DNA of 64,000 bases from Pseudomonas sp. 30_B (GCF_017491605.1 NZ_JAFGYY010000011.1:124001-188000), one strand, 5' to 3'; shown: positions 28,110 to 37,620, counted from the first letter of the stretch. Notes: a model not told the origin generated them from the letters alone. Numbers and translations: made by a program.

Positions 28110-29534
28110 TCAGCGATGCACTATTGGCCTGAACAGGGGAGATGCCTCTGCCCCAAGATCACCACCGACCGCCAGGTACAGCGAATTGAATGCATTCAGC
28201 GCGGCCAGCCGAGTGTCCACTTCCTGAAGCTGTCCGTCGAAGAGTTTCTCCTCCGAAGTCGTGACGTCCAGATAGGTCGAGTACCCACCTTCATACAACC
28301 GGCGAGCTTGACTGGCATAGGTCTGCAACGCACTCACCTGCTGCTCGACGGCCGCATGCTGCGCAGCCGATTCGCGGGTGTCGACCAGAGCGTTGTTCAC
28401 ATCCTTCAATGCTGACTGAACGGCTCCCTGGTAGGCCAGCACCGACTGCTGGTACTGGGACTTCGCCTGCTGCACCTGGCCGGAGATCGCGCCAGCGTCG
28501 AATACGGTCTGGTTGATACCCAGGGCGAGGTTCCAGATCTTCGACGCGCTCTCGAACAATTGTCCGCTCTCGCCACGGCTGAAGCCGATCATCCCGGAAA
28601 GGTTCAGGTCCGGCAGGTACAACGCCTGTGTCGCCCCGACCATTGCATTGCTGGCCACCACCGCCTGTTCTGCCTGCAGCAGGTCCGGCCGTCTCGATAG
28701 CAGGCTGGCCGGCAGGACATCCGGCAGCTTCGGTGCGCGCAACGAAGACAGGCGCTCGCCACGGACGATGGGACCAGGCATACGGCCGAGCAGCACCGAC
28801 AGCGAATTTTCCGCCGCCGCGATCCTGGCCTTCAAAGGCGGTATCGAAGCCTGGGTCGCCCAGTAATCGTTCTGCGCCTGGCTGAGTTCCATCTGTCTGA
28901 CCACACCACGGTCATAACGCTTCTGGAAGATATCCAGCGCATCCTTGCGCGCCTGTGCCGTCTGCTCCGCGATGACGAGTTGCTCATCCAGCGCGAGGAG
29001 GTTCAGGTAGCCTTCGGTGATCGAGCTGGCGAGGCTGAGCGCCACACCACGCTGTGCATATTCCGCGCCCAGCAGTTGCGCGCTGGCCGCCTCGCTCTGC
29101 CGACGCAAACGCCCCCAGAGATCGATCTCCCAGCTGGCACTCAGGCCGCTCTGGTATTGATTGGCGACACTATCGAAGCCCGAAAGGGGCGTATCGACAA
29201 ATTGATCGCTCCGCCCACGCTGGGCATTCAGCCCCAGGCCGAGCTGCGGGATCAGCCCCGCACGGACAGTGCGCAATTGTCCACGGAACTGTTCGATGCG
29301 CGCGGTGGCCCGCTGCAGATCGAGGTTGTTGCGCAGGCCTTCGTTGACCAGCGAGGTCAAGGTCGGCGAACCGAACTGCCCCCACCAGGGGCCGGCAACC
29401 CCGGCAGTGGTATCCGTCAGGTGAGCCCTGAACGAGGATGGCACGGTGACGTCCGGCCGTTGATAGTCCGGACCGATCATGCAGCCCGAGACGCAGGCCA
29501 ACGCCAGCGTCAGCAAGAGTTTCCGGACGTCCAT
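28110..29534 (-). CDS. Outer-membrane efflux lipoprotein (OprM/NodT family)
   Basis: A 474-residue outer-membrane channel of the tripartite efflux type. The signal peptide ends in VSGC, so it is lipidated. GPDYQRPDVTVP follows, the usual N-terminus of OprM-like proteins. The two OEP repeats of long helices are evident (first around NEGLRNNLDLQRATARIEQ, second around QYQQSVLAYQGAVQSALKDV). It connects the periplasmic adaptor to the outside. Its ATG overlaps the pump's stop by one base (TGATG), so it is translated with the pump. Substrates are unknown. Confidence 0.93.
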   Translation of the reverse strand: MDVRKLLLTLALACVSGCMIGPDYQRPDVTVPSSFRAHLTDTTAGVAGPWWGQFGSPTLTSLVNEGLRNNLDLQRATARIEQFRGQLRTVRAGLIPQLGLGLNAQRGRSDQFVDTPLSGFDSVANQYQSGLSASWEIDLWGRLRRQSEAASAQLLGAEYAQRGVALSLASSITEGYLNLLALDEQLVIAEQTAQARKDALDIFQKRYDRGVVRQMELSQAQNDYWATQASIPPLKARIAAAENSLSVLLGRMPGPIVRGERLSSLRAPKLPDVLPASLLSRRPDLLQAEQAVVASNAMVGATQALYLPDLNLSGMIGFSRGESGQLFESASKIWNLALGINQTVFDAGAISGQVQQAKSQYQQSVLAYQGAVQSALKDVNNALVDTRESAAQHAAVEQQVSALQTYASQARRLYEGGYSTYLDVTTSEEKLFDGQLQEVDTRLAALNAFNSLYLAVGGDLGAEASPLFRPIVHR

Positions 29535-32500
29535 CAGTGGGCCTCCGTGGCAGAGCCGCTATCGTTGGCGCTCGCGACGACAGGCGCTGGCGCGACTTCC
29601 TTGTTCTTCTTGCGCCGTTCGCCAGCGCGCTCGACCAGGTAGGAGAACAGCGGTACGAACAGCAACGCCAGACTGGTGGCGGCGAGCATGCCACCGATGA
29701 TGCCGGTGCCGATGGAGTGGCGGGAGTTGGCCCCGGCGCCCGTGGCGATGGCCAGCGGCACAGCGCCGAAGATGAAGGCCAGCGAAGTCATGATGATCGG
29801 ACGCAGACGCAGCTCGGCGGCCTTGAGCACCGAGTCCAGCGGGGAAAGCCCCGCCTGGCGCTGGAGGATGACGAACTCGACGATCAGGATCGCGTTCTTC
29901 GCCGCCAGCCCCACCAGGGTGACCAGGCCGATCTGGAAGTACACGTCGTTGGGAATGCCGCGCGCCCAGATCGCCACCAGCGCACCGAAGATGCCGAAGG
30001 GCACCGCGCTGAGCACAGTCAGCGGCAGCGACCAGGACTCGTACTGTGCCGCCAGAATCAGGAACACCATGATGATGCCGAAGATGAACACCAGCACGGT
30101 GGTATTGCCCGACTTGTTCTCCTCGAAGGCTTCGCCGCTCCACGCGTAGCTGTAGCCTGCGGGAAGCTCCTGGGTGGCAAGCTCCTGCATCGCCGCGATG
30201 GAGTCACCGGAACTGTAGCCCGCGCCCGCGTTACCGGTGATCTTGGCCGCCGGGAAGTTGTTGAAGCGCGTCACCAGGCTCGGGCCGGACGTGAACTCGG
30301 TCTTCACCAGGGCGGACAGCGGGATCATCTTGTCGTTCTTCTGCTTGACGTAGAGATAGCCCAGGTCCGTCGGCGAGCCGCGGTATTGCGGCGCACCCTG
30401 CAGGATCACCTGCCATACCCGGCTGCCCAGCACATACTGGCTGACGTAGGAAGAGCCGAACTGGGTTTGCAGCGCGCCGTAGACATCGGCCATGGGCACG
30501 CCCAGCGTCTCGGCCTTCGAGTTGTCCACGGCGATGCGCATCTGCCGGGTGGAGGCCTGGAAGGTACTGATCAGGCCGGACAGTTCAGGGCGCTTGGCGC
30601 TGGCACCGATGATCTTCCAGGTTGCATCCTGCAGCTCCTTGGCATCGCTGTCGCCACGGTTCTCCACCCAGAACTCGAAGCCGCCCTGGGTACCCAGACC
30701 GGGGATCGACGGCGGGTTGATCGGGATGATCCGTGCCTGGGGAATGCTTGCGAGCTTGGGATACAGCGCCTGGATCACCCCCTCGGCGGAGAGCGCGAAG
30801 CCCTTGCGCTGCTCGGACGACTTCAGGTTGATGAACACCGTGCCCATGTTGGTCTGGTTCTGTCCGTCGATGAAGCTGTAGCCGGACACCGCGGAAGCGT
30901 CCTGCACGGCCGGGTGCTGACGGAACAAGGCGGCGACCTGCTCGGTGGTGGCCTCGGTCCGGTCGAGGCTTGCCGAGTCGGGCATCATCACGGCCACCAG
31001 CAGGTAGCCCTGGTCTTCCTCCGGCACGAAACTGGTGGGGATGCGCGAGAACAGCACGTAGATGCACAGCAGCATGCCGGCGAACAGCGCCAGCGCCACC
31101 ACCATCCGCCGCACCACCACGGAGACCAGGCTGACGTAGCCATGGGTCAGCTTGTCGAAGGCCGTGTTGAACCATTGGAAGCCTTTCCAGCGGGCGTGCT
31201 GCCCAGGCTTGAGAATCAGCGAGGCCAGGGCCGGCGACAGGCTCAGGGCCACGAAGCCGGAGATGACCACCGAGCAGGCGATGGTCAGGGCGAACTGCCG
31301 ATACAGCAGCCCCGTAGTCCCGCTGACGAACGCCACGGGAATGAACACTGCGCACAGCACCAGCACGATGGCGACGACCGGCCCGGTCACTTCCTCCATC
31401 GCCTTGATCGTCGCATCGCGGGCACTGAGCTTGAATTCCTCCATGTTCCGCTCGACGTTCTCCACTACCACGATGGCGTCGTCCACCACGATGCCGATGG
31501 CCAGCACCAGGGCGAACAGCGTCAGCAGGTTGATGGAGAACCCCAGCGCCAGCAGGGCGCCAAAGGTGCCTACCACCGCCACCACCACCGCGGCGACCGG
31601 GATGAGGGTGCTGCGCACGCTCTGCAGGAAGACGAACACCACCAGCACCACCAGCGCGATGGCGATAAGCAGCGTTACCTCCACCTCGTGGATGGAGGAA
31701 CGTACGAATTCCGTGGTATCCAGCGAGACGACATAGTCGATGCCATGGGGGAAAGTCCTGGACATATCCGACAGGGCCGCGCGGACGTTCTTCGAGACCT
31801 CCAGCGCGTTGGACCCGGCCTGCTGGTAGACGGCGATCAGAGTGGCGGTCTTGCCGTTGATAGCCGAGCGCATGGTGTACTGATTGAGTCCGATCTCCGC
31901 GCTGGCCACGTCGCCCAGGCGCACGATGGCGGTCCCGTTGGAGTCGGCGCGCAGGATGATGTCCTCGAACTCCTTGGCGGTCTTCATGCGCCCCGGCGTC
32001 ACCAGGGGATAGGTGAGCTCCATCTGTCCCTGGGAGGGGGCCTGGCCGATGTTGCCGGCGCCGAACTGCTGGTTCTGCTGGCTGACGGCGTTCTGCACGT
32101 CGTTCGCGGTGATACCCAATTCGGCCATCCGGTCAGGCTTGAGCCAGATACGCAGGGCAAGGTCGGCGTCGCCCATGATCTGCGCCTGGTTCGCTCCCTG
32201 GATGCGCTTGATCGTGTCCAGCACGTACAGGTTGGCGTAGTTGCCGACGTACTGCTGGTCGAAGCTGTCGTCAGGGGAGTAGATCGCCAGCAGCATGAGG
32301 AAACTGGAGGAGCGCTTCTGCACGTTGACGCCGTTCGCCTGGACGGACTGCGGCAGTTGCGCCAGCGCCTGACTGACGCGGTTCTGCACCTGGACCTGGG
32401 CGATGTCCGGGTCGGTACCGATATCGAAGTACACGTTGAGGGTCATCTGCCCGGTGGGCGAACTGACCGACTGCATGTACAACATGTTGTCCACGCCGTT

Positions 32501-32710
32501 GACCTGCGTTTCGATAGGTGCGGCGACGGTAGAAGCGATGGTCTGCGAGTCGGCGCCCGGATAGGTCGCCGTCACGGTAATCTGGATGGGGGTGATGTCC
32601 GGATACTGCGCCACCGGCAGAGCGAAGATCGACACACCGCCCGCGATGATGATGATCAGCGACAGCACCATGGCGAAGATCGGTCGATCGATACAGAAGC
32701 GCGAAAGCAT
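29534..32710 (-). CDS. RND efflux pump, inner-membrane subunit (HAE-1 family)
   Basis: A 1058-residue proton-driven drug exporter of the AcrB/MexB type with 12 membrane helices. The proton-relay residues are visible: the Asp pair in GIVVDDAIVVVENVER (helix 4) and the Lys in LAAKNAILIVEF (helix 10). The periplasmic porter loops are full length and start PVAQYPDITPIQITV. It sits between the adaptor gene upstream and the outer-membrane channel gene downstream, making a complete tripartite set. No TetR- or LysR-type regulator is adjacent, which is unusual for such pumps. The substrate range cannot be deduced. Confidence 0.95.
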   Translation of the reverse strand: MLSRFCIDRPIFAMVLSLIIIIAGGVSIFALPVAQYPDITPIQITVTATYPGADSQTIASTVAAPIETQVNGVDNMLYMQSVSSPTGQMTLNVYFDIGTDPDIAQVQVQNRVSQALAQLPQSVQANGVNVQKRSSSFLMLLAIYSPDDSFDQQYVGNYANLYVLDTIKRIQGANQAQIMGDADLALRIWLKPDRMAELGITANDVQNAVSQQNQQFGAGNIGQAPSQGQMELTYPLVTPGRMKTAKEFEDIILRADSNGTAIVRLGDVASAEIGLNQYTMRSAINGKTATLIAVYQQAGSNALEVSKNVRAALSDMSRTFPHGIDYVVSLDTTEFVRSSIHEVEVTLLIAIALVVLVVFVFLQSVRSTLIPVAAVVVAVVGTFGALLALGFSINLLTLFALVLAIGIVVDDAIVVVENVERNMEEFKLSARDATIKAMEEVTGPVVAIVLVLCAVFIPVAFVSGTTGLLYRQFALTIACSVVISGFVALSLSPALASLILKPGQHARWKGFQWFNTAFDKLTHGYVSLVSVVVRRMVVALALFAGMLLCIYVLFSRIPTSFVPEEDQGYLLVAVMMPDSASLDRTEATTEQVAALFRQHPAVQDASAVSGYSFIDGQNQTNMGTVFINLKSSEQRKGFALSAEGVIQALYPKLASIPQARIIPINPPSIPGLGTQGGFEFWVENRGDSDAKELQDATWKIIGASAKRPELSGLISTFQASTRQMRIAVDNSKAETLGVPMADVYGALQTQFGSSYVSQYVLGSRVWQVILQGAPQYRGSPTDLGYLYVKQKNDKMIPLSALVKTEFTSGPSLVTRFNNFPAAKITGNAGAGYSSGDSIAAMQELATQELPAGYSYAWSGEAFEENKSGNTTVLVFIFGIIMVFLILAAQYESWSLPLTVLSAVPFGIFGALVAIWARGIPNDVYFQIGLVTLVGLAAKNAILIVEFVILQRQAGLSPLDSVLKAAELRLRPIIMTSLAFIFGAVPLAIATGAGANSRHSIGTGIIGGMLAATSLALLFVPLFSYLVERAGERRKKNKEVAPAPVVASANDSGSATEAH

Positions 32711-32720
32711 GGCCGGCTCC

Positions 32721-33899
32721 TCACTCAGGCTTCACGGCAGAAGCGCCGAAGCTGCCGGCAGGCGCCGCGCCGGTCACTTTCAGTGGTGCGCCGGGCATGA
32801 GTTTCCCCGCGCCGTCGACCACCACCTGCTCCCCGCCCTTGAGGCCGTCTTCGACCCGCCAGAAGGCACCGGACGGCTCGGCCACCTGCACCGGGCGAAC
32901 CTCGGCCTTGCCATCGGTGCCGGCGATATAGACGAAATCGCCTTTCGGCCCATGCATGACCGCGCGCTGCGGTACCTGGATGGCATTGGCGTAGCTCGCG
33001 CCCTTGAGCGTGATGCGCACGAATTGCCCCGGATGCAGGTCGCCGTTGGGGTTGGCGAAATCGGCACGCACCATGAAGGTGCCGGTCTGCTGGTTGAACG
33101 AGGTCGAGGTGAAGGTCACCACACCGGTATGCGGATAGCTGGAGCCATCGGCCATCAACAGATCGGCCTCCATGCGCCCGTCGGCCGGCATGACCAGACG
33201 GCCACGGTCGATCAGGTTGCGTATCGCGAGGAACTGCTCCTCGCTCACACTCAGGACCACCCGCATGGGATCCAGGGTCGAAACCGTGGTCAGCAGGCTG
33301 TTGCTGGTATTGACGTAGGTGCCATCGTTCACCTTTGCGTAGTCGCTGACACCCTCTACCGGCGAACGGATATAGGTGTAGGAGAGGTTCAGCTCCTGGG
33401 TTCTGACCTGGGCCAGCGCCGCCTGCATGGAGGCCTCCGCGGCCTTGGCGCTGCCAATGGCGTCGTCACGATCCTTGGGGCTCAGGGCGTTCTCCGCCGC
33501 CAGCGGCAGGACGCGGTCCAGGTTGGCCTTGGCCCGCTCGTAACGTGCCTTCTGTGCCTCGTACTCGGCCTTGGCCGAGGCGAGATCAGCCAGGAATGGC
33601 GCATGATCGATCTCGAACAGCAACTGGCCGGTCTTCACCATGCTCCCCTCGACGTAGTTGCGCTTGAGGAGGAAGCCATTCACTCGCGCGCGAATGTCCA
33701 CGGCCTGGGGGCTTTGCGTCTGGCCGACGAAGGTGATGCTCGCCGGCAAGCTCTCGGGCTTCGTCGTCACGGTAGTGACGTCTATCGGTGCGGCGCCTGT
33801 AGGGGCCGTTCCCTCCGGCCCGCAGGCGGTGAGGCAAACAGCGGCGAATAACACTGCGCATCGGCAGCCGAGATCAGTCAAACGCATGGTGAGTTCCAT
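32721..33899 (-). CDS. RND efflux periplasmic adaptor (membrane fusion protein)
   Basis: A 392-residue lipoprotein adaptor. The lipobox is CLTAC. It has the usual order of a lipoyl-like half (VDIRARVNGFLLKRNYVEG), a long helical hairpin (residues about 100-165), the second lipoyl half, and a beta-barrel and membrane-proximal domain with GQFVRITLKGASY. It links the pump to the outer-membrane channel. Two starts are possible: ATG at 33899 or at 33887, the latter preceded by GGAA. The gap to the pump gene is 10 bases. A hairpin lies upstream at 33936-33957. Confidence 0.92.
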   Translation of the reverse strand: MELTMRLTDLGCRCAVLFAAVCLTACGPEGTAPTGAAPIDVTTVTTKPESLPASITFVGQTQSPQAVDIRARVNGFLLKRNYVEGSMVKTGQLLFEIDHAPFLADLASAKAEYEAQKARYERAKANLDRVLPLAAENALSPKDRDDAIGSAKAAEASMQAALAQVRTQELNLSYTYIRSPVEGVSDYAKVNDGTYVNTSNSLLTTVSTLDPMRVVLSVSEEQFLAIRNLIDRGRLVMPADGRMEADLLMADGSSYPHTGVVTFTSTSFNQQTGTFMVRADFANPNGDLHPGQFVRITLKGASYANAIQVPQRAVMHGPKGDFVYIAGTDGKAEVRPVQVAEPSGAFWRVEDGLKGGEQVVVDGAGKLMPGAPLKVTGAAPAGSFGASAVKPE

Positions 33900-33935
33900 T
33901 GGTCATCGCCGGACAGCGATCAAGCAAGGGCCGTG

Positions 33936-33957
33936 GCTCCTGCGGACTCGCAGGAGC
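33936..33957 (-). promoter_or_regulatory. Intercistronic hairpin before the RND adaptor gene
   Basis: GCTCCTGCG and CGCAGGAGC form a perfect 9-bp stem with a four-base loop. It lies between the stop of the two-repeat periplasmic protein and the adaptor start, with no U-tract. It could be a processing or attenuation site that separates expression of the small exported proteins from the pump. Confidence 0.5.
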
Positions 33958-33969
33958 TACAGGGTTGAA

Positions 33970-34581
33970 TCAATTGGTGGACTTGGCCGGTGCCGTAGCC
34001 TGTGCGACCGGATGGGAGGTGACGATCTGCAGGGTGTCCTCATAGGTCACGTTCAGCATCTGCCCGATCTTCAACTCACCCAGCTTGCCGCGCAGCTTCG
34101 GATCGTCGACGGAAACGACCTTGGTGGCGCCGTCCGGACCTTCGAAGGTGAGCTCATGCTTCTTGACGTTGATCCCGACGATCTTCAGCTGCACACGCGC
34201 CATACGGAAAGCATCACCGCCCGGATGCGGATTGCTCGGGGTAGCCAGTGCGGCACCATCGGCCTCGATACCGCCCGGGGCCTGGCTCTGGACCTTGGTG
34301 TCGAAGTCGAAGGCGGCGGAGTGGATGACCAGCGCAGCGATGTAATCGCCTGCCTTCAGATGGCCCAGGTCCTGAGCGGCATCGGTGACCTGCACGGTGA
34401 CCGGCTTGCCCGCCGCGTCTTCGACAACGAGACGGCGATCCCTGGCATCAATGGAGACGACCCTGGTCACGACCTCATCAGCCTCGACAGCGGTACCCAG
34501 CTGGATATCGGCGGCCATCACAGGTGCGGCAATCGCGAACGCCAGTGCACTGATCATGGGCAGAGACTTGAAGATATGCAT
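33970..34581 (-). CDS. Periplasmic protein with two homologous beta-rich repeats
   Basis: A 203-residue exported protein with signal peptide (residues 1-23, PVMA then AD). The mature part holds two similar units of about 55 residues: unit 1 (about 36-92) with VTRVVSIDARDRRLVVED and later LGHLKAGDYI, and unit 2 (about 120-185) with QLKIVGINVKKHELTFEG and later LGELKIGQML. The shared pattern is a V-x-x-I-[DN] strand, then G, then V-x-V-x-D, then LG-x-LK-x-G. No cysteine or metal motif is seen. I chose the ATG at 34581 because GGAGGG precedes it at seven bases. It lies directly upstream of the RND genes. I do not recognise the family. Confidence 0.75.
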   Translation of the reverse strand: MHIFKSLPMISALAFAIAAPVMAADIQLGTAVEADEVVTRVVSIDARDRRLVVEDAAGKPVTVQVTDAAQDLGHLKAGDYIAALVIHSAAFDFDTKVQSQAPGGIEADGAALATPSNPHPGGDAFRMARVQLKIVGINVKKHELTFEGPDGATKVVSVDDPKLRGKLGELKIGQMLNVTYEDTLQIVTSHPVAQATAPAKSTN

Positions 34582-34643
34582 GGATGAACCCTCCTTGGGC
34601 TCAGTGATGTGGAAACAGGGCTCGACGCACGGCAATCCCGTCG

Positions 34644-34970
34644 CTACTCGGCAACCCGGGCGGTATCGCTGATGGCATTGCAGGTGCTCGGGTCCAGGCA
34701 GTAGGTGATGTACACCGCCTGGCGCCCACAGCCGCGGGCGCCGACGGTGTATTCGGTTCGGTTGTTCATGTTGGCGAACCGAACCTGGGTGACCTTGCTC
34801 GACAGGACCGAGGCGGTCACATCCGGGCAATTGAGCTCGAACCTGGCGCGCGAGACGGTCGCGTCGATCGCGGCGCTCTGGTTCTGCGCAAGAAACTCCT
34901 GATCGGTCATGCAACCGGTCAGGGGGAGACAGCTGAGTGCCAGCGCGGCAAAAGCGGACCGAAGATGCAT
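34644..34970 (-). CDS. Cysteine-containing small lipoprotein
   Basis: A 108-residue lipoprotein (lipobox PLTGC, cleavage before Cys20). The mature part has four further cysteines (in NCPDV, ARGCGRQ, TYCLD and STCNA), suggesting two disulfides in the periplasm. AGGAG lies six bases before the ATG at 34970. It is the first gene of the minus-strand set that continues with the two-repeat protein and the RND pump; gaps are 62 and 70-80 bases. Function unknown. Confidence 0.7.
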   Translation of the reverse strand: MHLRSAFAALALSCLPLTGCMTDQEFLAQNQSAAIDATVSRARFELNCPDVTASVLSSKVTQVRFANMNNRTEYTVGARGCGRQAVYITYCLDPSTCNAISDTARVAE

Positions 34971-35194
34971 AGCGACTCCTAGTGAGGACGGTTCACCGAC
35001 AGCCCGGCGGGACAGCTGGAAAGACTGCACCAGAGGCCGTCGCCCGAGGCGGGAGTCGCTACCTTAATCGGCATCCAGAGCGCTGAAATCGGGGCGGAAT
35101 CAGATACGGACAGACCCGCGATCAGTTACGCCAATTTCCTACAGGATCCGAGCAAGACTCCGAGAAACTACTGCGCGTAAACGGTCTTGCATCG

Positions 35195-35235
35195 CAAAAA
35201 AAAGAACGGGCGCACCGGTCTCCCGATACGCCCGT
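35195..35235 (-). terminator. Rho-independent terminator after the decarboxylase gene
   Basis: Read on the minus strand, ACGGGCG (35235-35229) and CGCCCGT (35212-35206) form a stem with a 16-base loop, followed by TTCTTTTTTTT. It lies 84 bases beyond the stop of the decarboxylase gene. The rest of the 34,971-35,318 gap shows no gene; it must hold the promoter for the lipoprotein at 34970, which I could not identify with confidence. Confidence 0.75.
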
Positions 35236-35318
35236 CAGGGGCTTGCCATTGCTGGCTTGACGCCGAGCCCTTCGAAACTTTCATCCATGCACCGGACGGG
35301 TCTGCACGCCGGCGGAAG

Positions 35319-37604
35319 TCACTCCTTGAGGCAGGCGATCCGGTAGAGGCCGTCCTCCACCTCGACGCCATGGGTGTCGTGGGCGAAGCCCGGGAAGCGC
35401 TGATCGAAAGCTTCCAGCGCCTTCAGGTAACCCAGTACCGGTCCGTCACCCGCACCAGCACTCTCGCCCGGCATCAGCAGAGGGATGCCCGGCGGATAAG
35501 GCACCACGCCGGTCGCCACGGTACGGCCGCTCATTTCGTCCAGGGTCAGTCGCTCGATGTTGTTCTTCACCAGTTGCTCGTAGGCGGCAGTTGGCGTCAG
35601 GCGCGGCTCGGGCAGCAACGAGAAGGCCTGCCCCATCAGGGTGGTGGTCTGCAGTTCGGCCATGCTTTCGAACATCCGGTCGCAGAGGTCCTTGAGCCCC
35701 ATGTCGCCGTAGCGTTCCGCCCAGCTGGCGACCAGCTGCGGCAGCGCGCGTGACAGCGGAAGGTTCGCGTCGTAGTCGCGTTTGAAGCCCAGCAGCGCGT
35801 TCACCAACGTGCCCCACTTTCCCTTGGTCACACCAATGGAGAAGAGGAACAGCAGGGTGAAGTCGGTGGTCTTCTCCACCACGATGCCCTGCTGCGCCAG
35901 GTAGGCCGTGAGCACCGCAGCGGGAATGCCGACCGGCATCAGCGCACCACTGGGCGAGACGCCCGGCGTCACCACCGAGACCTTGATCGGATCGAGCATG
36001 CAGTAGCCGTCCTCGATCTCGCCAAAACCGTGCCAGCGAGCGCCCGGCGCCAGGGTCCAGCAACGCGGGTCGCCGACCAGCAGCTCCTCGTCCGCCTCAA
36101 AGAACCGCACCTTGCGGCCCGTCTTCGGATCACACACCTCATCGGGCTGCCAGGCGTCGAAGAACCAGTCGCCCTGCTCGGCGAAGTCGTTGTTCAAGCG
36201 CGCCAGCAAACGACGGAATGCCACCGCCTCACGGATCGCATCAGTGGTCAGCGCCACCCCGCCCTGTCCATCCATCATCGCTGCCGACACATCGTTGGAA
36301 GCGATGATCGCGTACTGCGGCGATGTGGAGGCGTGCATCATGAAGGACTCGTTGAAGCGCGCGTGATCGACCGGGTTACGCCCATCGCGCACATGGATGA
36401 ACGAGGCCTGGGACAACGCCGCCAACAGCTTGTGGGTGGATTGGGTGGCGAATACCGTGGGGCGATCCGCCGTGTGCTCCGACGGGTCGCCATGCATGGC
36501 GTGGCGCTGGTGGTAGAGCGGGTTGAAGCGCGCGTAGCCGTACCAGGCTTCGTCGAAGTGCAGGCGGTCCACACTCTGGCCGAGCAGTTCCTCGACCCGC
36601 GCCACGTTGTAGCAAAGGCCGTCGTAGGTGGAGTTGGTGATGATCGCGTGACGCGGCGTGGCTTCAATGCCCGTGTGCACCAGCGGGTTGTCGGCGATAT
36701 GACGCTTCACCGCCACGGCCGTCAGGCGCTCGGACAGGATCGGGCCGATCAGGCCTAGATGGTTGCGTGACGGCACCAGGTAGGTCGGGATCGCCCCTGA
36801 CATGGTCATCGCATGCTCGGCCGACTTGTGGCAGTTGCGGTCGCACAGCGCAATCTGGTCGCGGGTGACGCTGGCCATCAGGATGACCCGGTTGGAGGTC
36901 GAGGAACCGTTGGTGACGTGGTAGCTGCGGTGGGCGCCGAACACCCGCGCAGCGTAGCGCTCGCTTTCGCCGATGGGGCCGCTGTGGTCGAGCAGCGAGC
37001 CCAGGTCGCCGACGGAGATCGACAGGTCCGAGCGCAGCAACTCTTCACCGAAGAAATCGAAGAAGACGCGCCCGGCCGGGGCCTTGAGGAAGCCGGTGCC
37101 GCCGGTATGGCCCGGCGTGTGCCAGGAGTACTCGTAGACGCGAGAGAACTTCATCAGCGCCTTGAACATCGGTGGCAATACCACGTCGCGATAACGCTCG
37201 ACGGCGGCAACGATCCGGCCACCAATGAAGTCGGTGGTGTCTTCCAGCAGCCAGATGAAATCGTCCGACTGGCGCAGCGCCTTCAGGTCGATAGAAGCTG
37301 CGTTGCCGCGCGATGCCATGAGGAAGACAGGCAGCTGCGCATGCCGCTGGCGCAACCTGTCCAGCACCGGCTGCGCCCCGTCGGGCAACTCCCAGTTCAG
37401 CAGCACGCATTGCAGGGCCGGGTTCGAATCGATGACGGCACAGGCGTCGTCGGCGGTCGCAGCGAGCAGCACGGTCACGCCACGCCGTTCGAGATCCTGA
37501 ACCAGCGCACGAGCAGCTCGCCCCGCTGACGAGGGCTGCTCCAGCGCCTCGTGGACCATCAGCACCACGACATCCAGTGTGTTCTTGGTAACGGACTCGG
37601 ACAT
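35319..37604 (-). CDS. ldcA: Orn/Lys/Arg decarboxylase family protein, probable lysine decarboxylase
   Basis: A 761-residue PLP enzyme of the inducible fold-I lysine/arginine/ornithine decarboxylase family. An N-terminal receiver-like wing domain (residues 10-130) precedes the PLP core. Key residues are the Schiff-base lysine K392 in STHKLLAALSQAS, D351 in HFDEAWYGYARF, and HTPGHTGGTGF at the start of the core. The neighbouring antiporter and my memory of the ldcAB pair of P. aeruginosa favour lysine decarboxylation to cadaverine; arginine cannot be excluded from sequence alone. AGGAG precedes the ATG. It follows the antiporter gene across a gap holding three stem-loops. Confidence 0.85.
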   Translation of the reverse strand: MSESVTKNTLDVVVLMVHEALEQPSSAGRAARALVQDLERRGVTVLLAATADDACAVIDSNPALQCVLLNWELPDGAQPVLDRLRQRHAQLPVFLMASRGNAASIDLKALRQSDDFIWLLEDTTDFIGGRIVAAVERYRDVVLPPMFKALMKFSRVYEYSWHTPGHTGGTGFLKAPAGRVFFDFFGEELLRSDLSISVGDLGSLLDHSGPIGESERYAARVFGAHRSYHVTNGSSTSNRVILMASVTRDQIALCDRNCHKSAEHAMTMSGAIPTYLVPSRNHLGLIGPILSERLTAVAVKRHIADNPLVHTGIEATPRHAIITNSTYDGLCYNVARVEELLGQSVDRLHFDEAWYGYARFNPLYHQRHAMHGDPSEHTADRPTVFATQSTHKLLAALSQASFIHVRDGRNPVDHARFNESFMMHASTSPQYAIIASNDVSAAMMDGQGGVALTTDAIREAVAFRRLLARLNNDFAEQGDWFFDAWQPDEVCDPKTGRKVRFFEADEELLVGDPRCWTLAPGARWHGFGEIEDGYCMLDPIKVSVVTPGVSPSGALMPVGIPAAVLTAYLAQQGIVVEKTTDFTLLFLFSIGVTKGKWGTLVNALLGFKRDYDANLPLSRALPQLVASWAERYGDMGLKDLCDRMFESMAELQTTTLMGQAFSLLPEPRLTPTAAYEQLVKNNIERLTLDEMSGRTVATGVVPYPPGIPLLMPGESAGAGDGPVLGYLKALEAFDQRFPGFAHDTHGVEVEDGLYRIACLKE

Positions 37605-37620
37605 GGAAACTCCTTGAATC

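Noticed and set aside
29537..32800. Open reading frame of 1087 codons on the plus strand, antisense to the RND pump gene
   Set aside because: The reading frame mirrors the codon positions of the real pump gene in high-GC DNA. Its translation is rich in His, Gln, Arg, Asp and Gly without domains, typical of such shadows.
37420..37434. GGTTCGAATC, like a tRNA T-loop
   Set aside because: It lies inside the decarboxylase coding sequence, and no acceptor or anticodon stems can be formed around it.
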